Notes under the pieces: model-generated
Told to the model about the DNA's origin: nothing
What the model saw: the letters and a program-made list of their open reading frames with translations, nothing else
Databases searched by the model: none
Assembly (NCBI RefSeq): GCF_001905825.1
Contig: NZ_LIVV01000006.1
Span: 372,001-436,000 of the forward strand
Length of the DNA stretch: 64,000 bases
Direction: 5' to 3'
Source: Streptomyces sp. CB02009
Lineage (GTDB): Bacteria > Actinomycetota > Actinomycetes > Streptomycetales > Streptomycetaceae
Made by a program: the position numbers and the translations under genes
In this document: piece after piece, positions 53,758 to 61,931 of the stretch
Layout of the letters: each line of letters starts with the position of its first letter
Position numbering within the stretch: position 1 is the first letter of the stretch

Positions 53758-54854
53758 CGGACAAGCTGACGAAGACCGGCGCGGCGGTCGGCGAACCCGT
53801 CGCCACCGGGGCCCCCTCCGACGCCTTCCTCGACGTGCGCGACCTGAAGATCCACTTCCCGACCGACGACGGTCTGGTCAAGTCGGTCGACGGTCTCAGC
53901 TTCCAGCTGGAGAAGGGCAAGACCCTCGGCATCGTGGGCGAGTCCGGCTCCGGCAAGTCGGTCACCTCGCTCGGCATCATGGGCCTGCACACCGTCGGCC
54001 AGTACGGCCGGCAGAAGGCGCGGATCTCCGGCGAGATCTGGCTCAACGGCCGCGAGCTGCTCACGGCCGACCCGGACGAGGTCCGTAAGATGCGCGGCCG
54101 CGACATGGCGATGATCTTCCAGGACCCGCTGTCCGCGATGCACCCGTACTACACGGTCGGCCACCAGATCGTGGAGGCCTACCGCGTCCACCACCCCGTC
54201 GACAAGAAGACGGCACGCAGGAGGGCCGTCGAACTCCTCGACCGGGTCGGCATCCCCGAGCCCGCCAAGCGGTTCGACAACTACCCGCACGAGTTCTCCG
54301 GCGGCATGCGCCAGCGCGCGATGATCGCCATGGCGCTCGTCAACAACCCCGCGCTGCTCATCGCCGACGAGCCGACCACCGCGCTCGACGTGACCGTGCA
54401 GGCCCAGATCCTGGACCTGATGCGGGACCTCCAGAAGGAGTTCGGCTCCGCGGTCGTCATCATCACCCACGACCTCGGCGTCGTCGCCGAGCTCGCCGAC
54501 GACATCCTCGTCATGTACGGCGGGCGCTGCGTCGAGCGCGGACCGGCCGAGTCCGTCTTCTACGAGCCGCAGCACCCCTACACCTGGGGCCTGCTCGGCT
54601 CGATGCCGAGGATCGACCGCGACCAGACCGACCGGCTCATCCCGGTGAAGGGCAACCCGCCCAGCCTCATCAACATCCCGAGCGGCTGCGCCTTCAACCC
54701 CCGCTGCCCGTACGCGGACGTCCCCAAGGGCGGCGTCACGCGCACCGTGCGACCGGAGCTGGCGCCGGCCGGGGACCGCCACTTCTCGGCCTGCCACATG
54801 CCGCAGGAGGAGCGGACCCGTATCTGGACCGAAGAGATTGCGCCGAAACTGTGA
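53754..54854 (+). CDS. oppD: Peptide ABC transporter ATPase (OppD-type)
   Basis: A 366-residue ATPase with Walker A GESGSGKSV, signature FSGGMRQRAMIAMAL, Walker B LLIADEPTTALD, switch His ITHDLGVV, and the C-terminal oligopeptide/dipeptide motif with Cys residues (GCAFNPRCPYADV...FSACHM) that can hold a 4Fe-4S cluster in related transporters. ATG 53754 overlaps the oppB stop. Confidence 0.95.
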   Translation: MTDKLTKTGAAVGEPVATGAPSDAFLDVRDLKIHFPTDDGLVKSVDGLSFQLEKGKTLGIVGESGSGKSVTSLGIMGLHTVGQYGRQKARISGEIWLNGRELLTADPDEVRKMRGRDMAMIFQDPLSAMHPYYTVGHQIVEAYRVHHPVDKKTARRRAVELLDRVGIPEPAKRFDNYPHEFSGGMRQRAMIAMALVNNPALLIADEPTTALDVTVQAQILDLMRDLQKEFGSAVVIITHDLGVVAELADDILVMYGGRCVERGPAESVFYEPQHPYTWGLLGSMPRIDRDQTDRLIPVKGNPPSLINIPSGCAFNPRCPYADVPKGGVTRTVRPELAPAGDRHFSACHMPQEERTRIWTEEIAPKL

Positions 54855-56074
54855 GCGAGACCATGGAACCCCTCCTCAAGGTCACCGGCCTGAAGAAGCA
54901 CTTCCCCATCAAGAAGGGGCTTCTCCAGCGGCAGACCGGCGCGGTCAAGGCGGTCGACGGGATCGACTTCGAGGTCCTGCCCGGTGAGACCCTCGGCGTC
55001 GTCGGCGAGTCCGGCTGCGGCAAGTCCACCATGGGCCGCCTGATCACCCGGCTCCTCGAACCCACCGGCGGCACGGTCGAGTTCCAGGGCAAGGACATCT
55101 CGCACCTCGGCGTCTCGGGCATGCGCCCGTTCCGCCGGGACATCCAGATGATCTTCCAGGACCCGTACGGCTCGCTGAACCCGCGCCACACGGTCGGCAC
55201 GATCGTCTCGGCCCCCTTCAAGCTCCAGGGCGTCGAGCCCGAGGGCGGCGTGAAGAAGGAGGTCCAGCGGCTGCTCGGGCTGGTCGGCCTCAACCCGGAG
55301 CACTACAACCGCTACCCGCACGAGTTCTCCGGCGGTCAGCGCCAGCGCATCGGCATCGCCCGCGCGCTGGCCCTGAAGCCGAAGCTCGTGGTGGCGGACG
55401 AGCCGGTCTCGGCCCTGGACGTCTCCATCCAGGCCCAGGTGGTCAACCTCCTGGACGACCTCCAGCAGGAGCTCGGCCTCACGTACGTGATCATCGCGCA
55501 CGACCTGTCGGTCATCCGGCACGTCTCCGACCGCATCGCGGTGATGTACCTGGGCAAGATCGTGGAACTCGCGGACCGCAAGTCCCTCTACGAGAACCCG
55601 ATGCACCCGTACACCCGCGCCCTCATGTCGGCGGTCCCGATCCCGGACCCCCGCCGCCGGGGCGCGAAGAGCGACCGCATCCTGCTCACGGGCGACGTCC
55701 CGTCCCCGATCGCCCCGCCGCCGGGCTGCCGCTTCAACACCCGCTGCTGGAAGGCCACGGACGTCTGCCGCACGGCGGAACCCCCGCTGGTCGAACTCCG
55801 CCCGGGCCAGCGGGTGGCCTGCCACCACCCGGAGAACGCGGAGTCCCTGACGATCCCGGGGGCGAGGGAGTCGCTGGAGATCACGACGGCACCCGCGAAG
55901 ACGGAGACGTCGGCGACGCCGGAGAAGGCGGGGAAGGCGTCGGAGCCGACGGTCGCGGAGGAGCCGACGGAGCCGGCCGAGACGGCGCCGGAGTCGACGG
56001 AGGCCGAGGGGAAGGCGGAGGCTCAGGCCGAGACGCCGGAGCCCGCGGCCGAGGGCGACGCGCCGAAGGCGTGA
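54851..56074 (+). CDS. oppF: Peptide ABC transporter ATPase (OppF-type) with acidic C-terminal extension
   Basis: A 407-residue ATPase: Walker A GESGCGKST, signature FSGGQRQRIGIARAL, Walker B LVVADEPVSALD, H-loop IAHDLSVI, and the C-terminal GCRFNTRCWKATDVC motif. After about residue 335 the protein adds a 70-residue low-complexity tail of Glu, Ala, Pro and Thr (AEGKAEAQAETPEPAAEGD), absent from most OppF proteins. GTG 54851 overlaps the oppD stop. It ends before a strong terminator. Confidence 0.94.
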   Translation: MSETMEPLLKVTGLKKHFPIKKGLLQRQTGAVKAVDGIDFEVLPGETLGVVGESGCGKSTMGRLITRLLEPTGGTVEFQGKDISHLGVSGMRPFRRDIQMIFQDPYGSLNPRHTVGTIVSAPFKLQGVEPEGGVKKEVQRLLGLVGLNPEHYNRYPHEFSGGQRQRIGIARALALKPKLVVADEPVSALDVSIQAQVVNLLDDLQQELGLTYVIIAHDLSVIRHVSDRIAVMYLGKIVELADRKSLYENPMHPYTRALMSAVPIPDPRRRGAKSDRILLTGDVPSPIAPPPGCRFNTRCWKATDVCRTAEPPLVELRPGQRVACHHPENAESLTIPGARESLEITTAPAKTETSATPEKAGKASEPTVAEEPTEPAETAPESTEAEGKAEAQAETPEPAAEGDAPKA

Positions 56075-56082
56075 CGCGGGGG

Positions 56083-56114
56083 AGGCCCCCGGTGCCGAAG
56101 GGCACCGGGGGCCT
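56083..56114 (+). terminator. Terminator of the opp operon
   Basis: A perfect 14-bp stem AGGCCCCCGGTGCC-GAAG-GGCACCGGGGGCCT with a tetraloop, 9 bp after the oppF stop. Confidence 0.9.
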
Positions 56115-56120
56115 TCGCGC

Positions 56121-56184
56121 GTCCGGGGAGCCGCGCGTCCGGGGAGCCGCGCGTCCGGGGAGCCGCGCGTCCGGGGACCCGCGC
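56121..56184. repeat. 16-bp x 4 tandem repeat
   Basis: GTCCGGGGAGCCGCGC occurs at 56121, 56137 and 56153 exactly and at 56169 with one change, then decays. It starts 7 bp after the opp terminator. No coding role seen. Confidence 0.85.
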
Positions 56185-56420
56185 TCACGGGGACCCGCGT
56201 GGCGGGACCGCTGCGGAACGCCGGGCGCCGGTCCTCGGACCGGGGTCCTGCCGGGGTCGGGCCGGCTTCCGCCGCCTCCCGCCCCGCCGGGCAAGGCGCG
56301 TCCGCGAGGCCGCCGGCGTCGGGGGTTCGGGGGCGGAGCCCCCGGTCCCGTCAGGGTTTCGGGAAGGGGCGGGGTGGGGGAGTCCCCCGCCGTACCCGGT
56401 GGCGGCGCGACATCCCGGCG

Positions 56421-56535
56421 CCCGCCGCCCGGCGGCCCGGTGCCCGCCGCCCGGCGGCCCGGCCCCCGCACCGGGTAGGGGACCCGGCCCCCGCACCGGG
56501 TACGGGACCCGGCCCCCGCACCGGGCACGGGACCC
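56421..56535. repeat. GC-rich direct repeats (20 bp x 2 and 25 bp x 3)
   Basis: CCCGCCGCCCGGCGGCCCGG occurs at 56421 and 56443. It is followed by three 25-bp units starting GGCCCCCGCACCGGGT at 56461, 56486 and 56511 with few changes. Together with the 16-bp array this fills most of the 545-bp gap between oppF and the next gene; no gene is supported in that gap. Confidence 0.8.
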
Positions 56536-56619
56536 GGCCCCGCCCCCAGGGACACGCCCCCGGACGGGGAGCCCGTGGTGCGGGACGGGGCCAGGGGGAA
56601 GTACCGGGACAATGGGCCG

Positions 56620-57297
56620 GTGCTCCACGACCTGTTCACCCCCTCCGTCCAACACGCCCTCGACCTCGTCGGCATCTTCGTCTTCGCCATCTCCGGCGCC
56701 CTCCTCGCCGTCCGCAAGAACTTCGACGTCTTCGGCATCGCCGTCCTCGCCGAGGTCACCGCCCTCGGCGGCGGCCTCTTCCGCGACCTGATCATCGGCG
56801 CCGTGCCGCCCGCCGCCTTCACCGATCTCGGCTACTTCCTCATGCCCCTGATCGCCGCGGGCCTCGTCTTCTTCCTCCACCCGGAGGTCGAGCGCACCCA
56901 GACCGCCGTCAACGTCTTCGACGCCGCGGGCCTGGGCCTCTTCTGCGTGACCGGTACGACGAAGGCGTACGACTACGGGCTCGGGCTCACCTCCTCCGCC
57001 GCGCTGGGTCTCGCGACGGCGGTCGGCGGCGGTGTCCTGCGCGACGTGCTCGCCAACGAGGTGCCCTCGCTGCTGCGCTGGGACCGGGACCTGTACGCCG
57101 TCCCCGCGATCGTCGGGGCCGCCATGGTCGCGCTCTGCATCCGGTTCGACATGCTCAACGGCTGGACCAGCGGCGCCGCCGTCCTCACCGCCTTCCTGCT
57201 CCGGCTGCTCGCGATGCGCTACCACTGGCGCGCGCCCCGTGCCTGGAACCGGCGGTCCTCCGCGCGCGAGGAACCAGAAAAAGCTACCGCTCAGTAG
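56620..57297 (+). CDS. TRIC-channel family (UPF0126/YadS-like) membrane protein
   Basis: A 225-residue integral membrane protein with two tandem UPF0126 units. Each carries a Gly-rich motif: ALGGGLFRDLIIGAVPPAAF in the first and AVGGGVLRDVLANEVPSLL in the second, the hallmark of prokaryotic TRIC-type cation channels. About seven helices are predicted. GTG 56620 gives the conserved start DLVGIFVFAISGALLAVRKNFDVFG; a longer start at 56575 is possible. The C-tail is basic. Confidence 0.88.
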   Translation: MLHDLFTPSVQHALDLVGIFVFAISGALLAVRKNFDVFGIAVLAEVTALGGGLFRDLIIGAVPPAAFTDLGYFLMPLIAAGLVFFLHPEVERTQTAVNVFDAAGLGLFCVTGTTKAYDYGLGLTSSAALGLATAVGGGVLRDVLANEVPSLLRWDRDLYAVPAIVGAAMVALCIRFDMLNGWTSGAAVLTAFLLRLLAMRYHWRAPRAWNRRSSAREEPEKATAQ

Positions 57298-57300
57298 CTT
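57281..57300. promoter_or_regulatory. Inverted repeat over the TRIC stop codon, upstream of thioesterase gene
   Basis: AAGCTAC-CGCTCA-GTAGCTT is a perfect 7-bp inverted repeat overlapping the TAG of the TRIC gene and ending 8 bp before TACCGT, a -10-like box 7 nt from the thioesterase ATG. An operator for a TetR-type regulator is a plausible reading. Confidence 0.4.
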
Positions 57301-57320
57301 CCTGGGGTACCGTCGGAAAC

Positions 57321-58211
57321 ATGAGCACGAGCATCGAGACCCCCGCCGCGACGAGCGAGCGCGGACGCGAGGGCGAGCGCGACGACGAGCGCGCGTACGA
57401 GTTCGACCGCGACACCGCCGTCACCCTCCGGGAGCCCGGCGTCTACGACGCGGACCTCTCCGCGGGCTGGACGATCATCCACGCGGTCAACGGCGGCTAC
57501 CTCCTCGCTCTGCTCGGCCGCGCCCTCGGCGACCACCTTCCGCACCCCGACCCGTTCACGATCTCGGCGCACTACCTCACGCCGTCCGTACCGGGCCCCG
57601 CGGTGATCAGGACGGAGACCGTCCGCACCGGCCGCACGCTCTCCACCGGCCAGGCCTCCCTCTTCCAGTACGCGGAGGACGGCACCGAGGTCGAGCGCAT
57701 CAGGGTCCTCGCCTCGTACGGCGACCTCGACTCCCTCTCCGACGACGTCCGCACCACCGCGGCGCTCCCGGCGATGGCCGCCATCGAGAACTGCTTCTCC
57801 GCCTCCGACGGCCCGACCCCGGCGATCCCCGGCTCCTCGGCGATCGCCGACCGGCTCGACCTGCGCCTCGACCCGGCCTGCGTCGGCTGGGCGATCGGCG
57901 CGCCCTCCGGCAAGGGTGAGATGCGCGCGTGGTTCGGCCTCGCGGACGGCCGTGAGCCGGACGCGCTGTCGCTGCTCCTGACGGTCGACGCGCTGCCGCC
58001 GACCTCCTTCGAGCTGGGCCTGAAGGGCTGGACCCCGACCGTCGAGCTCACCACCCACATCCGCTGCCGCCCGGCCCCGGGCCCGCTGCGGGTCTCCATC
58101 ACCACCCGCAACCTCGCCGGCGGCTTCCTTGAGGAGGACGCGGAGGTCTGGGACAGCGCCGACCGCCTGGTGGCGCAGTCCCGGCAGCTGGCCCGCGCGC
58201 CGCGCGCCTGA
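57321..58211 (+). CDS. Acyl-CoA thioesterase (double hotdog, TesB-like)
   Basis: A 296-residue protein with two hotdog domains. The first has WTIIHAVNGGYLLALLGRAL and TISAHYLTPSVPGPAVIRTETVRTGRTLSTGQASLFQ; the second has LLLTVDALPPTSFELGLKGWTPTVELTTHIRC. This matches the TesB-like thioesterase 4HBT_3 group of actinomycetes, hydrolysing acyl-CoA. The N-terminal 30 residues are Glu/Arg-rich. TACCGT 7 nt upstream of the ATG suggests a leaderless transcript. Confidence 0.82.
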   Translation: MSTSIETPAATSERGREGERDDERAYEFDRDTAVTLREPGVYDADLSAGWTIIHAVNGGYLLALLGRALGDHLPHPDPFTISAHYLTPSVPGPAVIRTETVRTGRTLSTGQASLFQYAEDGTEVERIRVLASYGDLDSLSDDVRTTAALPAMAAIENCFSASDGPTPAIPGSSAIADRLDLRLDPACVGWAIGAPSGKGEMRAWFGLADGREPDALSLLLTVDALPPTSFELGLKGWTPTVELTTHIRCRPAPGPLRVSITTRNLAGGFLEEDAEVWDSADRLVAQSRQLARAPRA

Positions 58212-58641
58212 CGCGGTCCCGGCTCAGACCCCGAGCCGGAACGCGCCGACAGGCGACGACAGGGCCCGTACGCCCCGGGGCCGCACACCCCGGAGCGCGT
58301 ACGGCCCGGAGCGCGTACGGCCCGGCCCCGATCCCGGTCCCGAAGGGGACCGACCGGCGCCGGGACGGTCCCGGACGTGACCTCCGGCCACGTCCGGGAC
58401 CCGATGACACCCCACGCCCCCCCCAGGGTCCTGAGCCCGAGCCGCCGCCCGCCCGGCGAGGGTGCGACGCGACCGGGGCGAGGGACCGACGAGGGCCAGG
58501 AGCGGGCACGAAGCGTGCCCGGCGAGGGGGCGACGAGGGCCCCGTGAGGCACGGCCCCCGGGCCCGGCGCCCGCCGCGCGCGGCGGCGTAGACCGGCCAC
58601 CCGCCAGGGTCGGGGGAGCGGGCTCGTAGAATCGACCCACC
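58212..58641. other. Gene-free GC-rich region with short repeats before the cysteine desulfurase gene
   Basis: About 430 bp without a supported gene. It contains GGAGCGCGTACGGCCC twice in tandem (58291-58325) and a related CCCGTACGCCCC copy. At its right end TAGAAT (58627-58632) lies 9 nt before the ATG at 58642, a good -10 box for a leaderless transcript. Confidence 0.45.
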
Positions 58642-59805
58642 ATGGCTTACCTCGACCACGCCGCGACCACGCCCATGCTGCCCGAGGCGATCGAGGCGAT
58701 GACCGCCCAGCTCGCCGTCACGGGCAACGCCTCCTCCCTGCACGCCGCCGGACGGCGGGCCCGGCGGACCGTCGAGGAGGGCCGCGAGACACTCGCGGCC
58801 GCGCTCGGCGCGCGGCCGAGCGAGGTCGTCTTCACCTCCGGCGGCACCGAGGCCGACAACCTCGCCGTGAAGGGCCTCTACTGGGCCCGCCGCGACGCCG
58901 ACCCCCGCCGCACCCGCGTCCTCGCCAGCCCGGTGGAGCACCATGCCGTGCTCGACGCCGTCGACTGGCTCGCCACCCACGAGGGCGCCGACGTCGAGTA
59001 CCTGCCGGTCGACCGGTACGGCCGCGTGCACCCCGAGGCCCTGCGCGAGGCCGTCGCCCGCGACCCCGAATCCGTCGCCCTCGCCACCGTCATGTGGGCG
59101 AACAACGAGATCGGCACCGTCATGCCGGTCCGCGAACTGGCCGATGTCGCCGCCGAGTTCGGTGTACCGCTGCATGCCGACGCGGTCCAGGCCGTCGGTC
59201 AGACCGAGGTCGACTTCGCCGCCTCGGGACTCGCCGCGATGACCGTCTCCGGCCACAAGATCGGCGGCCCCTACGGCATCGGCGCCCTGCTCCTGGGCCG
59301 CGAGCACACCCCCGTGCCCGTCCTGCACGGCGGCGGCCAGGAGCGGCACGTCCGCTCCGGCACCCTCGACGTGCCGGCCGTCGCCGCCTTCGCGGTCGCC
59401 GCCCGGCTGGCCACCGAGCGGCGCGAGGACTTCGCCCGGGAGGTCGGCGCGCTGCGCGACGAGCTCGTGGCCGAGATCCAGGCACGCGTCCCCGACGTGA
59501 TCCTCGGCGGCGACCCCGTCGAGCGGCTCCCCGCCAACGCCCACTTCACCTTCCCCGGCTGCGAGGGCGACTCCCTGCTCCTGCTGCTCGACGCGGCCGG
59601 GATCGCCTGCTCCACCGGCTCCGCCTGCACCGCCGGCATCGCGCAGCCGAGCCATGTCCTGCTCGCCACCGGCACCGATCCGGACCTGGCCCGGGGCACC
59701 CTGCGCTTCTCGCTCGGCCACACCTCCACCAAGGAGGACGTCGCGGCGGTCGCGGACGCGATCGGCCCGGCCGTGGAACGGGCCAGGACCGCGGGCCTCA
59801 GCTGA
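58642..59805 (+). CDS. Cysteine desulfurase (NifS/IscS family)
   Basis: PLP enzyme that takes sulfur from cysteine as a persulfide. The 387-residue protein starts MAYLDHAATTPM and has FTSGGTEADNLAVKG, the PLP Lys in SGHKIGGPYGIGALL, and the active-site Cys loop ACSTGSACTAGIAQPSHVL. It lies two genes before mnmA, so sulfur transfer to tRNA 2-thiouridine is its likely main role here. The intervening amidase is on the other strand. Confidence 0.93.
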   Translation: MAYLDHAATTPMLPEAIEAMTAQLAVTGNASSLHAAGRRARRTVEEGRETLAAALGARPSEVVFTSGGTEADNLAVKGLYWARRDADPRRTRVLASPVEHHAVLDAVDWLATHEGADVEYLPVDRYGRVHPEALREAVARDPESVALATVMWANNEIGTVMPVRELADVAAEFGVPLHADAVQAVGQTEVDFAASGLAAMTVSGHKIGGPYGIGALLLGREHTPVPVLHGGGQERHVRSGTLDVPAVAAFAVAARLATERREDFAREVGALRDELVAEIQARVPDVILGGDPVERLPANAHFTFPGCEGDSLLLLLDAAGIACSTGSACTAGIAQPSHVLLATGTDPDLARGTLRFSLGHTSTKEDVAAVADAIGPAVERARTAGLS

Positions 59806-59894
59806 CCAGCGCGCGAGCCCCGCGCGCGAGCAGACGACCGGCGCGCGAGCCGACAGCCGCACCCGAGGCCCGCGCCCGAGCCCGTCGAAGACGC

Positions 59895-60590
59895 TCAGGC
59901 GCGGGCCTTCGACGCCTCCCGCACCAGCGTGAGATAGCGGTCCCAGTCCCAGTGCGGACCGGGGTCGGTGTGGTCGGTGCCCTCCACCTCGACGTGCCCG
60001 ATGATGTGCTCCCGGTCCACGGGTATCCCGTACCGGGCGCATATGTCGGCCGTCAGCCGCGCCGACCCCGCGTACATCGCCGCCGTGAAGTCCTGCGGCC
60101 GGTCGACGAAGCCCTCGTGCTCGATGCCGATGCTCCGCTCGTTCATGTCGCGGTTCCCGGCGTGGAACGCGACGTCGAGCTCCCGGATCATCTGCGCCAC
60201 GTGCCCGTCCTTGCGGACCACGTAGTGGGCGGCGGCCCCGTGCCCGGGGTCCTTGAAGACCTTGAGGGCGGTCGCGTAACTGCCCTGGACGACATGGATC
60301 ACGACGCGGTCGATCCGGTAGTCGTCCGGCCGGTCGGCCCGCCGCCAGTTCGCCCGCGACGCAGACGTCCACTCGGCGGCCCGGTGGTCCAGCTCGCCCT
60401 CCACCCGCTTCTTCTCCATCCCCGGCAGCCGCCACCAGGCGCGCGCCAGTTCCTCCCTGGCCAGTGCCGCCGTCCCCAGGACGGCGACGCCTCCGCCGAG
60501 CAGCACCGCGCGCCGCCCCACCCGTCTGCCGGAACCGCCGGCCTTTCCCGAACCGCCGGCCCCGCCCGTGCCACTCGCCTTGCTCCCCAT
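59895..60590 (-). CDS. Exported N-acetylmuramoyl-L-alanine amidase (Amidase_2)
   Basis: Cleaves the amide between muramic acid and L-Ala in peptidoglycan. The 231-residue protein has a Gly/Ser-rich start and a Tat-type signal (GRRAVLLGGGVAVLGTAAL). The zinc amidase core shows RVVIHVVQGSYATALKVF, SAHYVVRKDG-like AAHYVVRKDG, AFHAGNRDMNERSIGIEHEG and the C-terminal HTDPGPHWDWDRYL. It is convergent with the desulfurase gene and divergent from mnmA. Confidence 0.9.
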   Translation of the reverse strand: MGSKASGTGGAGGSGKAGGSGRRVGRRAVLLGGGVAVLGTAALAREELARAWWRLPGMEKKRVEGELDHRAAEWTSASRANWRRADRPDDYRIDRVVIHVVQGSYATALKVFKDPGHGAAAHYVVRKDGHVAQMIRELDVAFHAGNRDMNERSIGIEHEGFVDRPQDFTAAMYAGSARLTADICARYGIPVDREHIIGHVEVEGTDHTDPGPHWDWDRYLTLVREASKARA

Positions 60591-60636
60591 GCCACCGAGA
60601 ACGCTTACTACCGCGACTGTGGTTCCCGGCGCCCCG

Positions 60637-60651
60637 TACCCTGGTAGGGCT
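60637..60651 (+). promoter_or_regulatory. Possible leaderless -10 box of mnmA
   Basis: TACCCT ends 9 nt before the mnmA ATG (60652), the same spacing as TAGAAT before the cysteine desulfurase gene. Confidence 0.35.
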
Positions 60652-61818
60652 ATGACTCAGACTCCGCCCCCGCGCCCCCAGAGCCGTCCCCTCCGGGTCC
60701 TTGCCGCCATGTCCGGCGGAGTGGACTCCGCCGTCGCCGCCGCCCGTGCCGCAGAGGCCGGCCACGACGTCACCGGCGTGCACCTCGCCCTCTCCGCGAA
60801 CCCGCAGTCCTTCCGTACGGGGGCGCGCGGCTGCTGCACGATCGAGGACTCCCGTGACGCCCGCCGGGCGGCGGACGTCATCGGGATCCCGTTCTACGTG
60901 TGGGACCTCGCCGAGCGCTTCCGCGAGGACGTCGTGGACGACTTCGTCGCGGAGTACGAGGCGGGCCGCACGCCCAACCCGTGCCTGCGCTGCAACGAGA
61001 AGATCAAGTTCGCCGCGCTGCTCGACAAGGCGCTCGCCCTCGGCTTCGACGCGGTCTGCACCGGTCACTACGCGACGGTCGTCCTGAACGAGGACGGCAC
61101 CCGCGAACTGCACCGCGCCTCCGACATGGCGAAGGACCAGTCGTACGTGCTCGGCGTGCTCGACGAGAAGCAGCTGGCGCACGCGATGTTCCCGCTGGGC
61201 GACACGCTCACCACCAAGGACGAGATCCGGGCGGAGGCGGAGCGGCGCGGGCTCGCGGTCGCGAAGAAGCCCGACAGCCACGACATCTGCTTCATCGCCG
61301 ACGGCGACACCCAGGGCTTCCTCGCCTCCCGCCTGGGCAAGGCGGAGGGCGACATCGTCGACGAGGCCGGTACGAAGGTCGGCAGTCACGAGGGCGCGTA
61401 CGGCTTCACCATCGGCCAGCGCAAGGGCCTGCGGATCGGGCACCCGGCCGCCGACGGCAAGCCCCGCTACGTCCTGGACATCTCGCCGGTGAACAACACG
61501 GTGACGGTCGGCCCGGTCGAGGCGCTCGACGTCACCGCCCTGACGGCGATCAAGCCCCGCTGGTGCGGCACCGCGCCGGAGGGCGAGGGCCGCTACACGG
61601 CCCAGCTCCGCGCCCACGGCGGCGAGACCGAAGTGACGGCGTCCCTGGCGGACGGCGAGCTCACGGTCGCCTTCGACGAGCCGGTCCGCGGGGTCGCCCC
61701 GGGACAGGCGATCGTCCTCTACGACGGCACGCGCGTGGTCGGCTCGGCCACGATCGCGACGACGACCCGCCGCACGACGACACCGGAACCCACGGCAACG
61801 GCCCCGGCCCCGGCGTAA
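60652..61818 (+). CDS. mnmA: tRNA 2-thiouridine synthase MnmA (TrmU)
   Basis: Thiolates U34 of Lys, Glu and Gln tRNAs using ATP and persulfide sulfur. The 388-residue protein has the PP-loop LAAMSGGVDSAVAAA, catalytic Cys in NPCLRCNEKIKF and CFIADGD with the second Cys, and MAKDQSYVLGVL. A C-terminal beta domain follows, and a short Thr/Ala/Pro-rich tail ends the protein. The nearby cysteine desulfurase supplies sulfur. Confidence 0.96.
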   Translation: MTQTPPPRPQSRPLRVLAAMSGGVDSAVAAARAAEAGHDVTGVHLALSANPQSFRTGARGCCTIEDSRDARRAADVIGIPFYVWDLAERFREDVVDDFVAEYEAGRTPNPCLRCNEKIKFAALLDKALALGFDAVCTGHYATVVLNEDGTRELHRASDMAKDQSYVLGVLDEKQLAHAMFPLGDTLTTKDEIRAEAERRGLAVAKKPDSHDICFIADGDTQGFLASRLGKAEGDIVDEAGTKVGSHEGAYGFTIGQRKGLRIGHPAADGKPRYVLDISPVNNTVTVGPVEALDVTALTAIKPRWCGTAPEGEGRYTAQLRAHGGETEVTASLADGELTVAFDEPVRGVAPGQAIVLYDGTRVVGSATIATTTRRTTTPEPTATAPAPA

Positions 61819-61830
61819 CCCCACCCACCC

Positions 61831-61908
61831 GAGCCCCGACTCCACCCGAGCCCCGACTCCATCCGAGCCCCGACTCCATCCGAGCCCCGACTCCATCCGA
61901 GCCCCGAC
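61831..61908. repeat. 17-bp x 5 tandem repeat downstream of mnmA
   Basis: GAGCCCCGACTCCATCC (with ACC in early units) starts at 61831, 61848, 61865, 61882 and 61899. It begins 13 bp after the mnmA stop in the convergent gap. Confidence 0.85.
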
Positions 61909-61931
61909 CCTCACGGTCTGTCAGCAGGCGG

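Noticed and set aside
56575..56619. Longer start of the TRIC-type protein at 56575
   Set aside because: The added 15 residues are hydrophilic and not like the family N-terminus; GTG 56620 begins next to the first membrane helix.
58099..61914. 1271-codon minus-strand open frame
   Set aside because: It runs antisense through cysteine desulfurase, amidase and mnmA coding sequence, has biased Gly/Arg/Asp composition, and no domain. Such antisense frames are normal at this GC content.
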